A model generated the notes under the pieces. The model did no database searches and was not told the DNA's origin. It saw only the letters and a program-made list of their open reading frames with translations. A stretch of DNA of 64,000 nucleotides. Origin: Crocinitomicaceae bacterium (GTDB lineage Bacteria > Bacteroidota > Bacteroidia > Flavobacteriales_D > Crocinitomicaceae). The stretch is from the NCBI GenBank assembly GCA_029249445.1, contig JAQWHI010000018.1, positions 434,001-498,000 on the forward strand, written 5' to 3'. The first letter of the stretch is position 1, and each line of letters begins with the position of its first letter. Positions 33,740 to 41,763 of the stretch are shown piece after piece. Made by a program: the position numbers and the translations under genes.

Positions 33740-35198
33740 CGCCCAATATGACGTTGTAATAATCGGTGCTGGATTAGCAGGTATCGCTTGCGCAATTCGT
33801 CTCCGAGCCAAGGGAAACTCTGTTTTAGTAATAGAGAAAAACAAAAAACACGGTGGAAAACTGGACGAGGTTCATTGGAAAGGTTACCGCTGGGACAAAG
33901 GGCCATCGCTATTTACAGAGCCTGAATTAATTGAGGAGCTCTTTGCTCTATGCAACAAATCAACAGGTGACTATTTCGAATACGAAGAACTTAATGCGTC
34001 TGCAACATATCACTTTCATGATGGATCAAAATTGACTTTAAATAAAAATAAGAATCAATTAAAGCAGGATCTAACAAAGTTTAGTAGTGCGAGTGAGGCC
34101 CATCAAGTATTGGATTATATTGAGGAAAGCAAAGAAATGTACGAGACAGTGGGTGATTTTTTTATTTCCAATCCAAAACCAGGTCTTCGCAACGTATTTG
34201 ATAAACAACTTGTTAAACGCTATCCCAAATTTGTCAAGAAACAACTCAGGTCAACACTTCACAACTTCAACACCAGCAAATTCGGAGACCAGCGACTGGT
34301 TCAATTGTTCAACCGTTTTGGCACATACAACGGTTCAAATCCATATCAAATGAGTGGCTTGTACGCAATGATATCGCATCTTGAAATCTCGAAAGGAACT
34401 TTCGCTCCAAAAAAAGGAATGCGTTCAATTGTTGATAGCTTGTATATACTGTCAAAAGAGATTGGTGTAGAATATAGATTCTCTGAAAATGCAACAGCCA
34501 AAGAAACCAAAGAGGGATATTTGATTAAATCTACCGAACATTACGCGACAAAAGCACTCATTTGTGCAATAGATCATATACCTTTTTATGAGCACGTATT
34601 ACAAGATTCGCAATGCGTTAAACAATACAAAAGACAAGAACGCAGCAGTTCAGGTCTTGTATTCTACTGGGCCATAAATAAAGCTATTTCTGATCTCGAG
34701 CTGCACAACATGTTATTCAGTAAAGATTATGAAACTGAAAATGATACGATATGGAGAGAAAAGCAAAATCCACTTGATCCTTCTGTCTATATTAATGTCG
34801 GTTCAACCCAGAATAATCAAGATGCTCCAGATGGTTGTCAAAATTGGTTTGTAATGATCAATACTCCTGCCAATGTAGTTTGTGACACCAAATACAGAGC
34901 TCGTATGAAGCAAAAAGTAATCGATAAAATCCAACTTTCTTTTGGCATAGATATTGAACCACATATTATTCATGAAGATTACTGGGATTGTCAGGGAATT
35001 GAAATGGATACAGGAAGTTACAAGGGTGCACTTTATGGTTCCAGTTCAAATTCTTTAGGCTCTGCACTCAAACGACATCCCAACCGCAGTAAAAATCACA
35101 AAAGATTGTATTTTTGTGGTGGAAGTGTGCATCCCGGCGGTGGAATCCCTTTGGTTCTGAGATCCGCAAAAATTGTAGACAGCTATTTTAATGAGTAA
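33729..35198 (+). CDS. crtD: Second CrtI-family desaturase, probably 3,4-desaturase CrtD
   Basis: 489 residues of the same family as crtI: dinucleotide fold DVVIIGAGLAGIACAIRLRAKG (core GAGLAG), WDKGPSLFTEPE and C-terminal FCGGSVHPGGGIPLVLRSAK. The GGGIP wording differs from the GPGIP of CrtI and is what I expect of later-acting desaturases. Together with the cruF that follows with an eight-base overlap, it fits 1'-hydroxycarotenoid 3',4'-desaturase, which extends the open end after hydration. The alternative, a CrtI paralogue with another step, cannot be excluded. Confidence 0.75.
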   Translation: MRDNAQYDVVIIGAGLAGIACAIRLRAKGNSVLVIEKNKKHGGKLDEVHWKGYRWDKGPSLFTEPELIEELFALCNKSTGDYFEYEELNASATYHFHDGSKLTLNKNKNQLKQDLTKFSSASEAHQVLDYIEESKEMYETVGDFFISNPKPGLRNVFDKQLVKRYPKFVKKQLRSTLHNFNTSKFGDQRLVQLFNRFGTYNGSNPYQMSGLYAMISHLEISKGTFAPKKGMRSIVDSLYILSKEIGVEYRFSENATAKETKEGYLIKSTEHYATKALICAIDHIPFYEHVLQDSQCVKQYKRQERSSSGLVFYWAINKAISDLELHNMLFSKDYETENDTIWREKQNPLDPSVYINVGSTQNNQDAPDGCQNWFVMINTPANVVCDTKYRARMKQKVIDKIQLSFGIDIEPHIIHEDYWDCQGIEMDTGSYKGALYGSSSNSLGSALKRHPNRSKNHKRLYFCGGSVHPGGGIPLVLRSAKIVDSYFNE

Positions 35199-35796
35199 AC
35201 ATCAGACATACAGTATTTTTGTTCTTTTGGTATTCCATGCGATTGGATTCTACTTATTTACGAATATTAAAGGAGGCAGCTCATTGACCTACATTAATAT
35301 GATTTTGTGTGCTGCTGTGATTTTCCTTGCAGAGAAAGATAGAAGTGTTTTTCCACTCATTGGAATATTTTTGGGAGGATTCTTTATCGAGTTAATCGGT
35401 GTAAAAACAGGTCTTCTATTTGGTACATATAGTTATGACCATGCATTGGGATACAAACTTGTAGGAGTGCCTCTCGTGATTGGCTTGAATTGGTATTGTA
35501 TCGTTGTATCCAGTGCATCGATAGCAATGCTCATCAAAACAAATGCAATTATCCGTGCTCTGATTGCTGCACTTCTTTGTACTCTTATGGATGTTTTAAT
35601 TGAACCAGTTGCAATCAATTATGGCCTCTGGTCTTGGTTTGGAGTTCAAATACCGATCTATAATTACTTTTGCTGGTTCATTTTTTCATTTATTTTTACA
35701 TTGTTGTATTTGCACTATTCAAAAAGAAGAACTCCGACATCAACGGCTTTATATTTATTATGGGTCATCTTTTTTAGTGTTTTAAATCTCATCTAA
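35191..35796 (+). CDS. cruF: CruF-type carotenoid 1',2'-hydratase
   Basis: 201 residues with about seven transmembrane helices. The family (Caroten_synth) is recognised from FIELIGVKTGLLFGTYSYDHALGYKLVGVP (parts: IELIGVKTG, YSYDHALGYKLVGVP) and DVLIEPVAINYGLWSW. CruF adds water to the psi end of gamma-carotene-type pigments, giving a 1'-hydroxyl. Its presence tells that the final pigment keeps one linear end. Next gene starts at its stop codon. Confidence 0.85.
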   Translation: MSKHQTYSIFVLLVFHAIGFYLFTNIKGGSSLTYINMILCAAVIFLAEKDRSVFPLIGIFLGGFFIELIGVKTGLLFGTYSYDHALGYKLVGVPLVIGLNWYCIVVSSASIAMLIKTNAIIRALIAALLCTLMDVLIEPVAINYGLWSWFGVQIPIYNYFCWFIFSFIFTLLYLHYSKRRTPTSTALYLLWVIFFSVLNLI

Positions 35797-36230
35797 TGAT
35801 CTTTACTTTATCATTGCTTCTTGCGTTCAGTACCATGGAATTTACAGCATGGTTCATGCACAAATATGTAATGCATGGGATCTTTTGGAAAATCCACGAA
35901 GATCACCACCAACCTACTCCGCATTTTTTTGAAAAAAATGATTTGTTTTTTTTAATATTTGCTATACCATCTTGGCTCTGTATCATGCTTGGATTTATGA
36001 ACAACAACTCTTTTTCGATAGGTTTCGGCTTTGGAATAGCAGCTTATGGCATTGTGTACTTTCTTGTACATGATGTTCTTATTCATAGACGATTTAAGTG
36101 GTTTGACAAAACGCAAAATCGCTACTTCAAAGCTATACGCAAAGCACACAAAGTTCACCATAAAAATCAAAACAAGGAAAAAGGTGAGTGTTTTGGGATG
36201 TTAGTTGTTCCAAAAAAATACTTTAAGTAA
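35796..36230 (+). CDS. crtZ: Beta-carotene 3-hydroxylase
   Basis: 144-residue membrane di-iron oxygenase that puts a 3-hydroxyl on the beta ring. All four His clusters are present: HKYVMHG, HEDHH, HDVLIHRR and KAHKVHHK. Hydrophobic helices lie at about 1-18, 48-66 and 70-90. It sits between cruF and crtY with one-base overlaps at both ends. With a single beta ring available it would make a 3-hydroxy-gamma-carotene derivative. Confidence 0.93.
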   Translation: MIFTLSLLLAFSTMEFTAWFMHKYVMHGIFWKIHEDHHQPTPHFFEKNDLFFLIFAIPSWLCIMLGFMNNNSFSIGFGFGIAAYGIVYFLVHDVLIHRRFKWFDKTQNRYFKAIRKAHKVHHKNQNKEKGECFGMLVVPKKYFK

Positions 36231-36925
36231 TGAGTTGGCTCTACCTTCTCCTTGACGCCGGTACACTATTCTTTCCGGTTGTACTAAGCTTCGATAAAAA
36301 CGTACACTACCTTGACCATTGGAAACGTGTTCTGCTCTCCACATTGTTAATTGCAATACCTTTTATTGCTTGGGACATCTATTTTACAGCAAAGGGAGTA
36401 TGGGGATTTAATCCAAACTATTTAACAGGTATTGAGTTGTATAACCTACCAATAGAAGAAGTTTTGTTTTTTATAGTTGTTCCATTTGCTTGTACATTCA
36501 TATATCAATGCTGTAAATTTTATTTAAAGCGATTCAACTTCAATCGACTCAATATTTTTATGGCGCTGTTCATTTTTTTATATGCATGTATTGTATTTTT
36601 TCAAAATACTTCAGGAGCCTATTCCTCCTGGGTATTTATTTCAACTTTAATCGTACTTTTATTTTGGATAAAAAACTTTCACCTCAATTTTATAGGAATT
36701 AGTTTTATCATTAGTATCCTCCCGTTTTTAGTTATGAATGGAGCCTTAACGGGACAATATACAGATGCACCGATTGTTTGGTACAATGATTTACAAAATG
36801 CCTCCATTCGCTTATTCACGATACCCGTTGAAGATCTCGTTTATTGCTTTTCACTGATAGCGAGTAACTTTATTACATTTGAATTTCTAAACAAGCGACA
36901 TGAAGAAAATAGGGGTACTATCTGA
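36230..36925 (+). CDS. crtY: Lycopene cyclase, fused CrtYc-CrtYd type
   Basis: 231 residues, about seven transmembrane helices. Two repeats of the lycopene cyclase domain are joined in one chain, marked by PIEEVLFF (74-81) and PVEDLVYCF (199-207), the paired acidic motifs needed for cyclisation. In actinobacteria and some others the halves are separate proteins; in Bacteroidota they are often fused as here. It makes the beta ring of gamma- or beta-carotene. Its last 26 bases overlap the following phosphoesterase gene. Confidence 0.9.
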   Translation: MSWLYLLLDAGTLFFPVVLSFDKNVHYLDHWKRVLLSTLLIAIPFIAWDIYFTAKGVWGFNPNYLTGIELYNLPIEEVLFFIVVPFACTFIYQCCKFYLKRFNFNRLNIFMALFIFLYACIVFFQNTSGAYSSWVFISTLIVLLFWIKNFHLNFIGISFIISILPFLVMNGALTGQYTDAPIVWYNDLQNASIRLFTIPVEDLVYCFSLIASNFITFEFLNKRHEENRGTI

Positions 36926-37397
36926 TACGCATGGCTACCTCGATCCTAAATTGTTTGAATATTTCAAGGACGTAGATGAAATATGGCACGCAGGTGATGT
37001 TGGTCATATAAGTGTCATTGATCAATTGCGAGCCTTCAAACCCACACGCGCTGTCTATGGTAATATCGATTCAAATGAAATAAGATCCGAATTTCCTGAA
37101 TTTGCACGTTTTGAATGCGAAAACGTTACTGTACTAATGACGCATATCGCAGGAAAGCCTGGAAAATATGTCAACCGTGCACATGAAGAGATAAAGAAAA
37201 ATATACCGCAGCTTTTTGTTTGCGGGCATTCTCATATTCTACTTGTTAAACAAGACCCCCTATTCAATATGCTTTGGATGAATCCAGGGGCATGCGGATT
37301 CAAAGGCTTTCATCAAGTGAAAACTGTTCTGCGCTTCTGTATTTCAAAGGACAGAATACACGACCTAGAAGTAATTGAACTTGGAAAAAGAATCTGA
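36900..37397 (+). CDS. YfcE/MJ0936-type metallophosphoesterase
   Basis: 165 residues with the calcineurin-like metal sites: LSDTHGY (D9, H11), WHAGDVGH, GNID in VYGNIDSNE, THIAG and CGHSHI. Members hydrolyse phosphodiesters in vitro; natural substrates are mostly unknown. The start overlaps crtY by 26 bases, so it is translated with the carotenoid operon, though a role in pigment synthesis is not known. It ends the operon before porQ. Confidence 0.9.
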   Translation: MKKIGVLSDTHGYLDPKLFEYFKDVDEIWHAGDVGHISVIDQLRAFKPTRAVYGNIDSNEIRSEFPEFARFECENVTVLMTHIAGKPGKYVNRAHEEIKKNIPQLFVCGHSHILLVKQDPLFNMLWMNPGACGFKGFHQVKTVLRFCISKDRIHDLEVIELGKRI

Positions 37398-37435
37398 AAT
37401 AAAATTTTTGTATTTACTTTGCGTTAAGTCACTAA

Positions 37436-38476
37436 ATGAAAAGAAAACTAATATCTCTATACTTCGTTGCTTTAACCACAGTAGTTTCAGCACAGACGGG
37501 TGGACTAACGTCGTTTCCTTTTCTTGACATCACTTATAATGCGCGTTCTGCAGGTTTAGGAGGTGACTTTATAACCGCAAAAGATCAGGATATTAATATT
37601 GGAATTGCAAATCCATCTCTGCTAAATTCTGCTATGAACAAGCACACTGGATTTAATCAAGCCTTTTTGGCTGGTGGAATCAATTATGGAATGGTCACCC
37701 ACGGTTTCAATGTTGATAAGATCGGGACCATGTCCGGATACCTAAAATACGTGAGCTATGGCACATTTGAACGAACAGATGTAAATGGCACAAGTCAAGG
37801 CACATTCTCACCGATCGACATCGTACTTGGATCAGGATTTGGTCGCCAACTGAACCCAAGAATTTCAATAGGTGTCAATCTAAACATGATTTATTCACAA
37901 CTTGAAAGTTACAGCTCATATGGTGCGGGAATTGATCTAGCAGGGACTTTTTATAATGAAAAAAAAGAGTTTTTGGTAACTGCAATGGTTAAAAATGCGG
38001 GAATACAATTTAACACGTATTCAGAAAACAGTCAGCGCAAGCCATTACCCGCCGAATTTCAACTTGCGGCAGCGTACAAGCTCCCGCATGCCCCATTTCG
38101 TATTTCCATACTCGCACACCACCTAAATAAATGGGACCTTACATACAATGATCCGACACTTACTCCTACTATTGACCCTTTATCTGGCGATATAATACCA
38201 GTCCCAAAAGCAAATTTCGTTGAAAAATTGGCACGCCATTTCACATTTCAAGTTGAAACTATAATATCGAAAAACATCCATCTTCGGACAGGATTCGATT
38301 ATCATCGCAGAAAAGAACTTGCGCTAAACCAACGCCCTGGAATTGCCGGTGCATCAATTGGATTGGGTCTCTACTTTAATAAGTTTAGTTTGGATTATGG
38401 TTTCGTGATCTATTCAAGAGCAGGTTTCAATAACATGCTAACCTTAACTACGGATCTTGCCAAATGGCGAAAATAA
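37436..38476 (+). CDS. porQ: Type IX secretion protein PorQ
   Basis: 346 residues with a signal peptide (cut after VVSAQ, about residue 20) and an outer-membrane beta-barrel of the PorV/PorQ (FadL-like) type: FLDITYNARSAGLGGDFITA is the characteristic start, and INIGIANPSLLN and the barrel strands follow. PorQ works with PorZ to attach cargo to A-LPS at the cell surface. It stands close to cmk, an association I remember for porQ in other Bacteroidota. T9SS cargo proteins occur elsewhere in the window. Confidence 0.88.
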   Translation: MKRKLISLYFVALTTVVSAQTGGLTSFPFLDITYNARSAGLGGDFITAKDQDINIGIANPSLLNSAMNKHTGFNQAFLAGGINYGMVTHGFNVDKIGTMSGYLKYVSYGTFERTDVNGTSQGTFSPIDIVLGSGFGRQLNPRISIGVNLNMIYSQLESYSSYGAGIDLAGTFYNEKKEFLVTAMVKNAGIQFNTYSENSQRKPLPAEFQLAAAYKLPHAPFRISILAHHLNKWDLTYNDPTLTPTIDPLSGDIIPVPKANFVEKLARHFTFQVETIISKNIHLRTGFDYHRRKELALNQRPGIAGASIGLGLYFNKFSLDYGFVIYSRAGFNNMLTLTTDLAKWRK

Positions 38477-38589
38477 ACTATTGTCAACATCGCCAAAATT
38501 GTTTATACACGTCCAATTGTTCATTCTTTTTTGAAACCTTTAGTAAAAAAAAAACGTATATTTAAAGAAACCAATTAATTAATTTTTTT

Positions 38590-39279
38590 ATGAAAAAGTC
38601 AATTTTTATGGTGGCACTACTACTAGGAGCTGCTACTACATCTTTCGCACAGAAAGCTAATTTAGACAACCCATTCTCTTTAGAAGGAGTAATGAACTTC
38701 GCAGGTGGAGGTGTTACTTGGGAGGCACCAAACGTTCGAGCACGTTATTTTGTAAATGATAACATTGCTGTTCGTGCAAGTATCGGACTTGGTGATGGAC
38801 TTGGAACTCCAAGATCAGAATCATACAATTTTTCGGATACTTCGGGAGCTATGGCTGGTACCAGAGACATTTCTCGTTTGGCATGGAATGCTTCAATTGG
38901 AGCTGAATACCATTTAGAAGGAACAGAAAGAATGTCTCCTTACTTTGGTTTAGGAATCAACTTCGGTGGGGGTTCTTACAATGAGACTTGGAGGGATTCT
39001 GATGGAACAGCATGGGTTCCAGGACTTGATGCAGACGTTGACTACAGTCAATCAATGTTTGGATTGCAACTTGGAGCTGGTTTAGACATCTATTTAATAG
39101 ATAACCTCTACTGTGGATTTGAACTAGGACTCGGATTTGCATCTTATACGTATGGTGACGTTACTACTGAGGTAACGACGCCTGCTGGTTCGACTACCAC
39201 TGTAGATTATGGAGGTACAGATTCGTATATCGGAACAGGAGCAGGTAGTGCTTCGGTTCGTTTCGGTTGGAGATTCTAA
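38590..39279 (+). CDS. Outer-membrane beta-barrel protein
   Basis: 229 residues. A signal peptide (cut after SFAQ, residue 21) and alternating strands rich in Gly, aromatic and Asn residues, ending VRFGWRF with the C-terminal Phe that BAM recognises. Segments such as ARYFVNDNIAVRASIGLG and MSPYFGLGINFGGGSY are typical of the OmpA/OmpW-like eight-strand porin family of Bacteroidota. No ligand can be assigned. It has its own terminator at 39298. Confidence 0.85.
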   Translation: MKKSIFMVALLLGAATTSFAQKANLDNPFSLEGVMNFAGGGVTWEAPNVRARYFVNDNIAVRASIGLGDGLGTPRSESYNFSDTSGAMAGTRDISRLAWNASIGAEYHLEGTERMSPYFGLGINFGGGSYNETWRDSDGTAWVPGLDADVDYSQSMFGLQLGAGLDIYLIDNLYCGFELGLGFASYTYGDVTTEVTTPAGSTTTVDYGGTDSYIGTGAGSASVRFGWRF

Positions 39280-39297
39280 TCAGAAGCTATGATAATG

Positions 39298-39331
39298 AAA
39301 CGCCTCAGTTAATACTGAGGCGTTTTTTTTT
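39298..39331 (+). terminator. Terminator of the barrel protein gene
   Basis: AAACGCCTCAGT / ACTGAGGCGTTT stem with a TAAT-type loop and nine T. Confidence 0.92.
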
Positions 39332-39353
39332 ATCCGTTATTTTGAAATTGTCG

Positions 39354-39361
39354 TAACTTTA
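39354..39361 (+). promoter_or_regulatory. -7 box four bases before cmk
   Basis: TAACTTTA (one mismatch at the last base), then TCAT, then the GTG at 39366, the same spacing as in rluF and the DUF2452 gene. Confidence 0.4.
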
Positions 39362-39365
39362 TCAT

Positions 39366-40073
39366 GTGCAAACAATCAAAAAAATAGTTATTGCAATCGA
39401 TGGTTTTTCATCATGTGGAAAAAGCACCTTAGCTAAAGAACTTGCTAAGGAACTCAACTATATTTTCATTGATTCTGGTGCAATGTACCGTGGAGTTACG
39501 TTATTTGCCCTTCAAAGAAATTTAATTACCAAAAATAAAATCGATCGACAAACAATTATAAAAAGTCTTGAACAAGTCGAGTTGTCGTTTTTATTGAACC
39601 AAGAAACAAAATCTCCAGAGCTTCACTTAAATGGTGTCAATATTGCAAAAGAAATACGGAGCCCGCGAGTCGCTTCTTATGTCTCTCAAGTAGCAACAAT
39701 CAGAGAGGTTCGTGAGAAAATGGTGGCAGATCAAAGAAAAATGGGGCAAAATGGTGGAATTGTAATGGACGGTCGTGACATATCCTCAGTTGTTTTCCCA
39801 AATGCAGAATTGAAACTGTTTATAACAGCTGAAATAGATGAACGTGTTCAAAGACGTTATAATGAACTTATTGAAAATGGAATTTCTACAACAAAGAAAG
39901 AAGTAAAAACCAATCTTGTTGAACGTGATCAGATGGATTCCTCTCGAGAAGAAAGCCCTCTTATTCAAGTCGCAGATGCAATCGTAATTGATAACACAAA
40001 CCTTTCAAAATCAGAACAATCGGCTCTCGTCTTATCACTGGTTAAGCAAAAAATAGAAGTCGAGTCAAAATAA
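39366..40073 (+). CDS. cmk: Cytidylate kinase
   Basis: It phosphorylates CMP and dCMP with ATP. 235 residues with the P-loop DGFSSCGKST (about 11-20), IDSGAMYRGVTLFAL, MDGRDISSVVFPNAELK and the RRYNEL lid region. The start is a GTG at 39366: the ATG two bases upstream is out of frame and ends after seven codons. The start is only four bases after a TAACTTTA box, so the mRNA may be leaderless with a GTG start. Confidence 0.95.
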   Translation: MQTIKKIVIAIDGFSSCGKSTLAKELAKELNYIFIDSGAMYRGVTLFALQRNLITKNKIDRQTIIKSLEQVELSFLLNQETKSPELHLNGVNIAKEIRSPRVASYVSQVATIREVREKMVADQRKMGQNGGIVMDGRDISSVVFPNAELKLFITAEIDERVQRRYNELIENGISTTKKEVKTNLVERDQMDSSREESPLIQVADAIVIDNTNLSKSEQSALVLSLVKQKIEVESK

Positions 40074-40138
40074 AGTTATTAAATTAACAAGAAGTCCATA
40101 ATTTCACTAAATTCGCAATTTAAGTCTTAAATATACAC

Positions 40139-40801
40139 ATGAGCTCAATTAGTAAAATTACTGAAGACATCATCAATCGAAGCCCCTTTCTTCGTGAAGC
40201 AATGACTGAGAATCTCATTAATATATCTGCCCTTGCGAGAAAAATAAAACCTGAGATTGAAAAATCTATCAACAAAGAGATCAAAGAAGGAGCTATCGTA
40301 ATGGCAATTAAGCGTATGACACCTGGAGCTTATCATAAATTAGACATCAAAATTAACAATGTAATTGGTGGAATAGGTGATTTTTTAGTTCGAAGCGATT
40401 TGGTCGATTTTACCTACGAAAATTCTGAGTCATTACGTGATACTCAGAGTGATCTAATTCATCACATTCGAGAAGATAAGGATTCCTTTTTCACCGTTTG
40501 TAAAGGTATTTCTGAAACCACCTATATCTTGAACGCAAAATTCACAACTGAAACAAAGAAAATTTTTGCCCATGAGCGTCTTAAGGCCCACAATCAGGAC
40601 TTGTCATCCATAACGGTAAAACTTCCAGAAACGAATACAGAAACTTACGGGGTCTATTATTACATTATGAAGCACCTTGCATGGGAAGGGATTAATATTG
40701 AACAAGTCGTATCTACGGCGAATGAATTTACGGCAATTGTCAATTCCAAAAATATCGACGATGCATTTAAAATTTTAATGCAATTGAAGCGTAGTTTCTA
40801 A
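40139..40801 (+). CDS. Conserved protein with helix-turn-helix-like and ACT-like parts
   Basis: 220 residues, soluble. The N-terminus (about 20-60, NLINISALARKIKPEI ... GAIVMAIKRM) resembles a winged-helix region, while the C-terminal 70 residues (ITVKLPETNTETYGVYYYIMKHLAWEGINIEQVV ... FTAIVNSKNIDDAFKIL, in parts) have the order and wording of an ACT domain, as in the regulatory parts of aspartate kinase. Such a pair could be an amino-acid-responsive regulator. No DNA or ligand binding is proven. The 3' end overlaps the convergent small gene by four bases. Confidence 0.7.
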   Translation: MSSISKITEDIINRSPFLREAMTENLINISALARKIKPEIEKSINKEIKEGAIVMAIKRMTPGAYHKLDIKINNVIGGIGDFLVRSDLVDFTYENSESLRDTQSDLIHHIREDKDSFFTVCKGISETTYILNAKFTTETKKIFAHERLKAHNQDLSSITVKLPETNTETYGVYYYIMKHLAWEGINIEQVVSTANEFTAIVNSKNIDDAFKILMQLKRSF

Positions 40802-40998
40802 CTAACAGGATCAGGATTTTGACATTTTTCATCCGGACGGGCACCGCAAAGTCCGCAAGCAGCTCCCTCCTCTTGGAGTACTGGATTATTACTTGCACAA
40901 GTTCCTGCGAACTCACCGTCTTTCTTCGCCCATATTTTTATCGCTATTCCACCAAAAGCAAGGGCCAACAAAACAATTGAAAATAGAACTACTTCCAT
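40798..40998 (-). CDS. Small membrane protein with conserved cysteines
   Basis: 66 residues: one N-terminal transmembrane helix (about 2-22), then a Cys-containing soluble tail with GTCASNN, AACGLCGARP and DEKC, four cysteines able to bind a metal or form disulfides. I recall similar small proteins in Bacteroidota, often beside Nqr and ApbE genes, which are not present here. TACTTTTG on the minus strand (about 20 bases before ATG) is a good -7 box. Function unknown. Confidence 0.7.
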   Translation of the reverse strand: MEVVLFSIVLLALAFGGIAIKIWAKKDGEFAGTCASNNPVLQEEGAACGLCGARPDEKCQNPDPVS

Positions 40999-41022
40999 AA
41001 TAATATCTTTAATACAAAAGTA

Positions 41023-41763
41023 CTAATTTTTGTCAACCAACCCTCCTGTTCCTAATTGATTGTGATCTATTAATTGTGGTAAACCAATGTACCAAATATC
41101 ACCATTTTGATTCGTTTCAGATCGCAAAATAGCAGCATCTGCATTTATCTTAATATCTCTTGGAGTATCGGATATTACATGAAGTGAGTCGGCTACATTT
41201 AATCCATAGCTGTCCACAAATCCATTTCCTCGAGCTAGCAATCTTAAAAAATCTGTATTCCCAGTCAACACCATATTTCCCCAACCTTTATAAACATCAC
41301 AGTAAAGTTTATCGCAGTCAATATCCAAGTTCAACTCTCCAGCCCCCTCCTCTATCCGAACAAATAAATCATTACAAATCAACTGGTTTTCACAAACAAG
41401 TGGCTTGGAACCCTGAAACAACACTGATTCAATTTTTTTCAAATGAACCTCAACTGTTAACTGGTGTTTATAAGATCTTAAAAAATTACACTTGTTTCTG
41501 TTTGTGATTTTCAGACATTCATCGTCAATAGACACATCAACAAAATTGACAAGATTTTTGCCACCTTGGACGACTACCTTCTCTTCATTCGATTGAACTA
41601 AAACAAAATTTAAATCAGACCCCAATAGTAATTCACTGAATGGATCGAGGTGAATAACTTTGATTGTATCAATTCCTGCACTTTTCAAACACCTTCGGTC
41701 TTCCGACTTTTTGCATGAAAAACACAACACAACAATAACACATATACATCCTAAAAATCTCAT
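41023..41763 (-). CDS. Lipoprotein with GIN (DUF2807) domain
   Basis: 246 residues. A lipoprotein signal ends at CFSC (Cys16), so the protein is lipid-anchored and probably in the outer membrane or periplasm. The rest is a right-handed beta structure of the DUF2807 'head GIN domain' type, with LLGSDLNFVLVQSNEEKVVVQGGKNLV and repeats of the form VLTGN / RGNG. The family has no known activity. It starts four bases inside the end of the PagL-like gene, so they form a unit. Confidence 0.82.
   Translation of the reverse strand: MRFLGCICVIVVLCFSCKKSEDRRCLKSAGIDTIKVIHLDPFSELLLGSDLNFVLVQSNEEKVVVQGGKNLVNFVDVSIDDECLKITNRNKCNFLRSYKHQLTVEVHLKKIESVLFQGSKPLVCENQLICNDLFVRIEEGAGELNLDIDCDKLYCDVYKGWGNMVLTGNTDFLRLLARGNGFVDSYGLNVADSLHVISDTPRDIKINADAAILRSETNQNGDIWYIGLPQLIDHNQLGTGGLVDKN

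Noticed and set aside
37233..37246. Palindrome TTGTTAAACAA inside the phosphoesterase gene
   Set aside because: It resembles the operator half-sites but lies in coding sequence and lacks the N16 spacing; it is likely chance.
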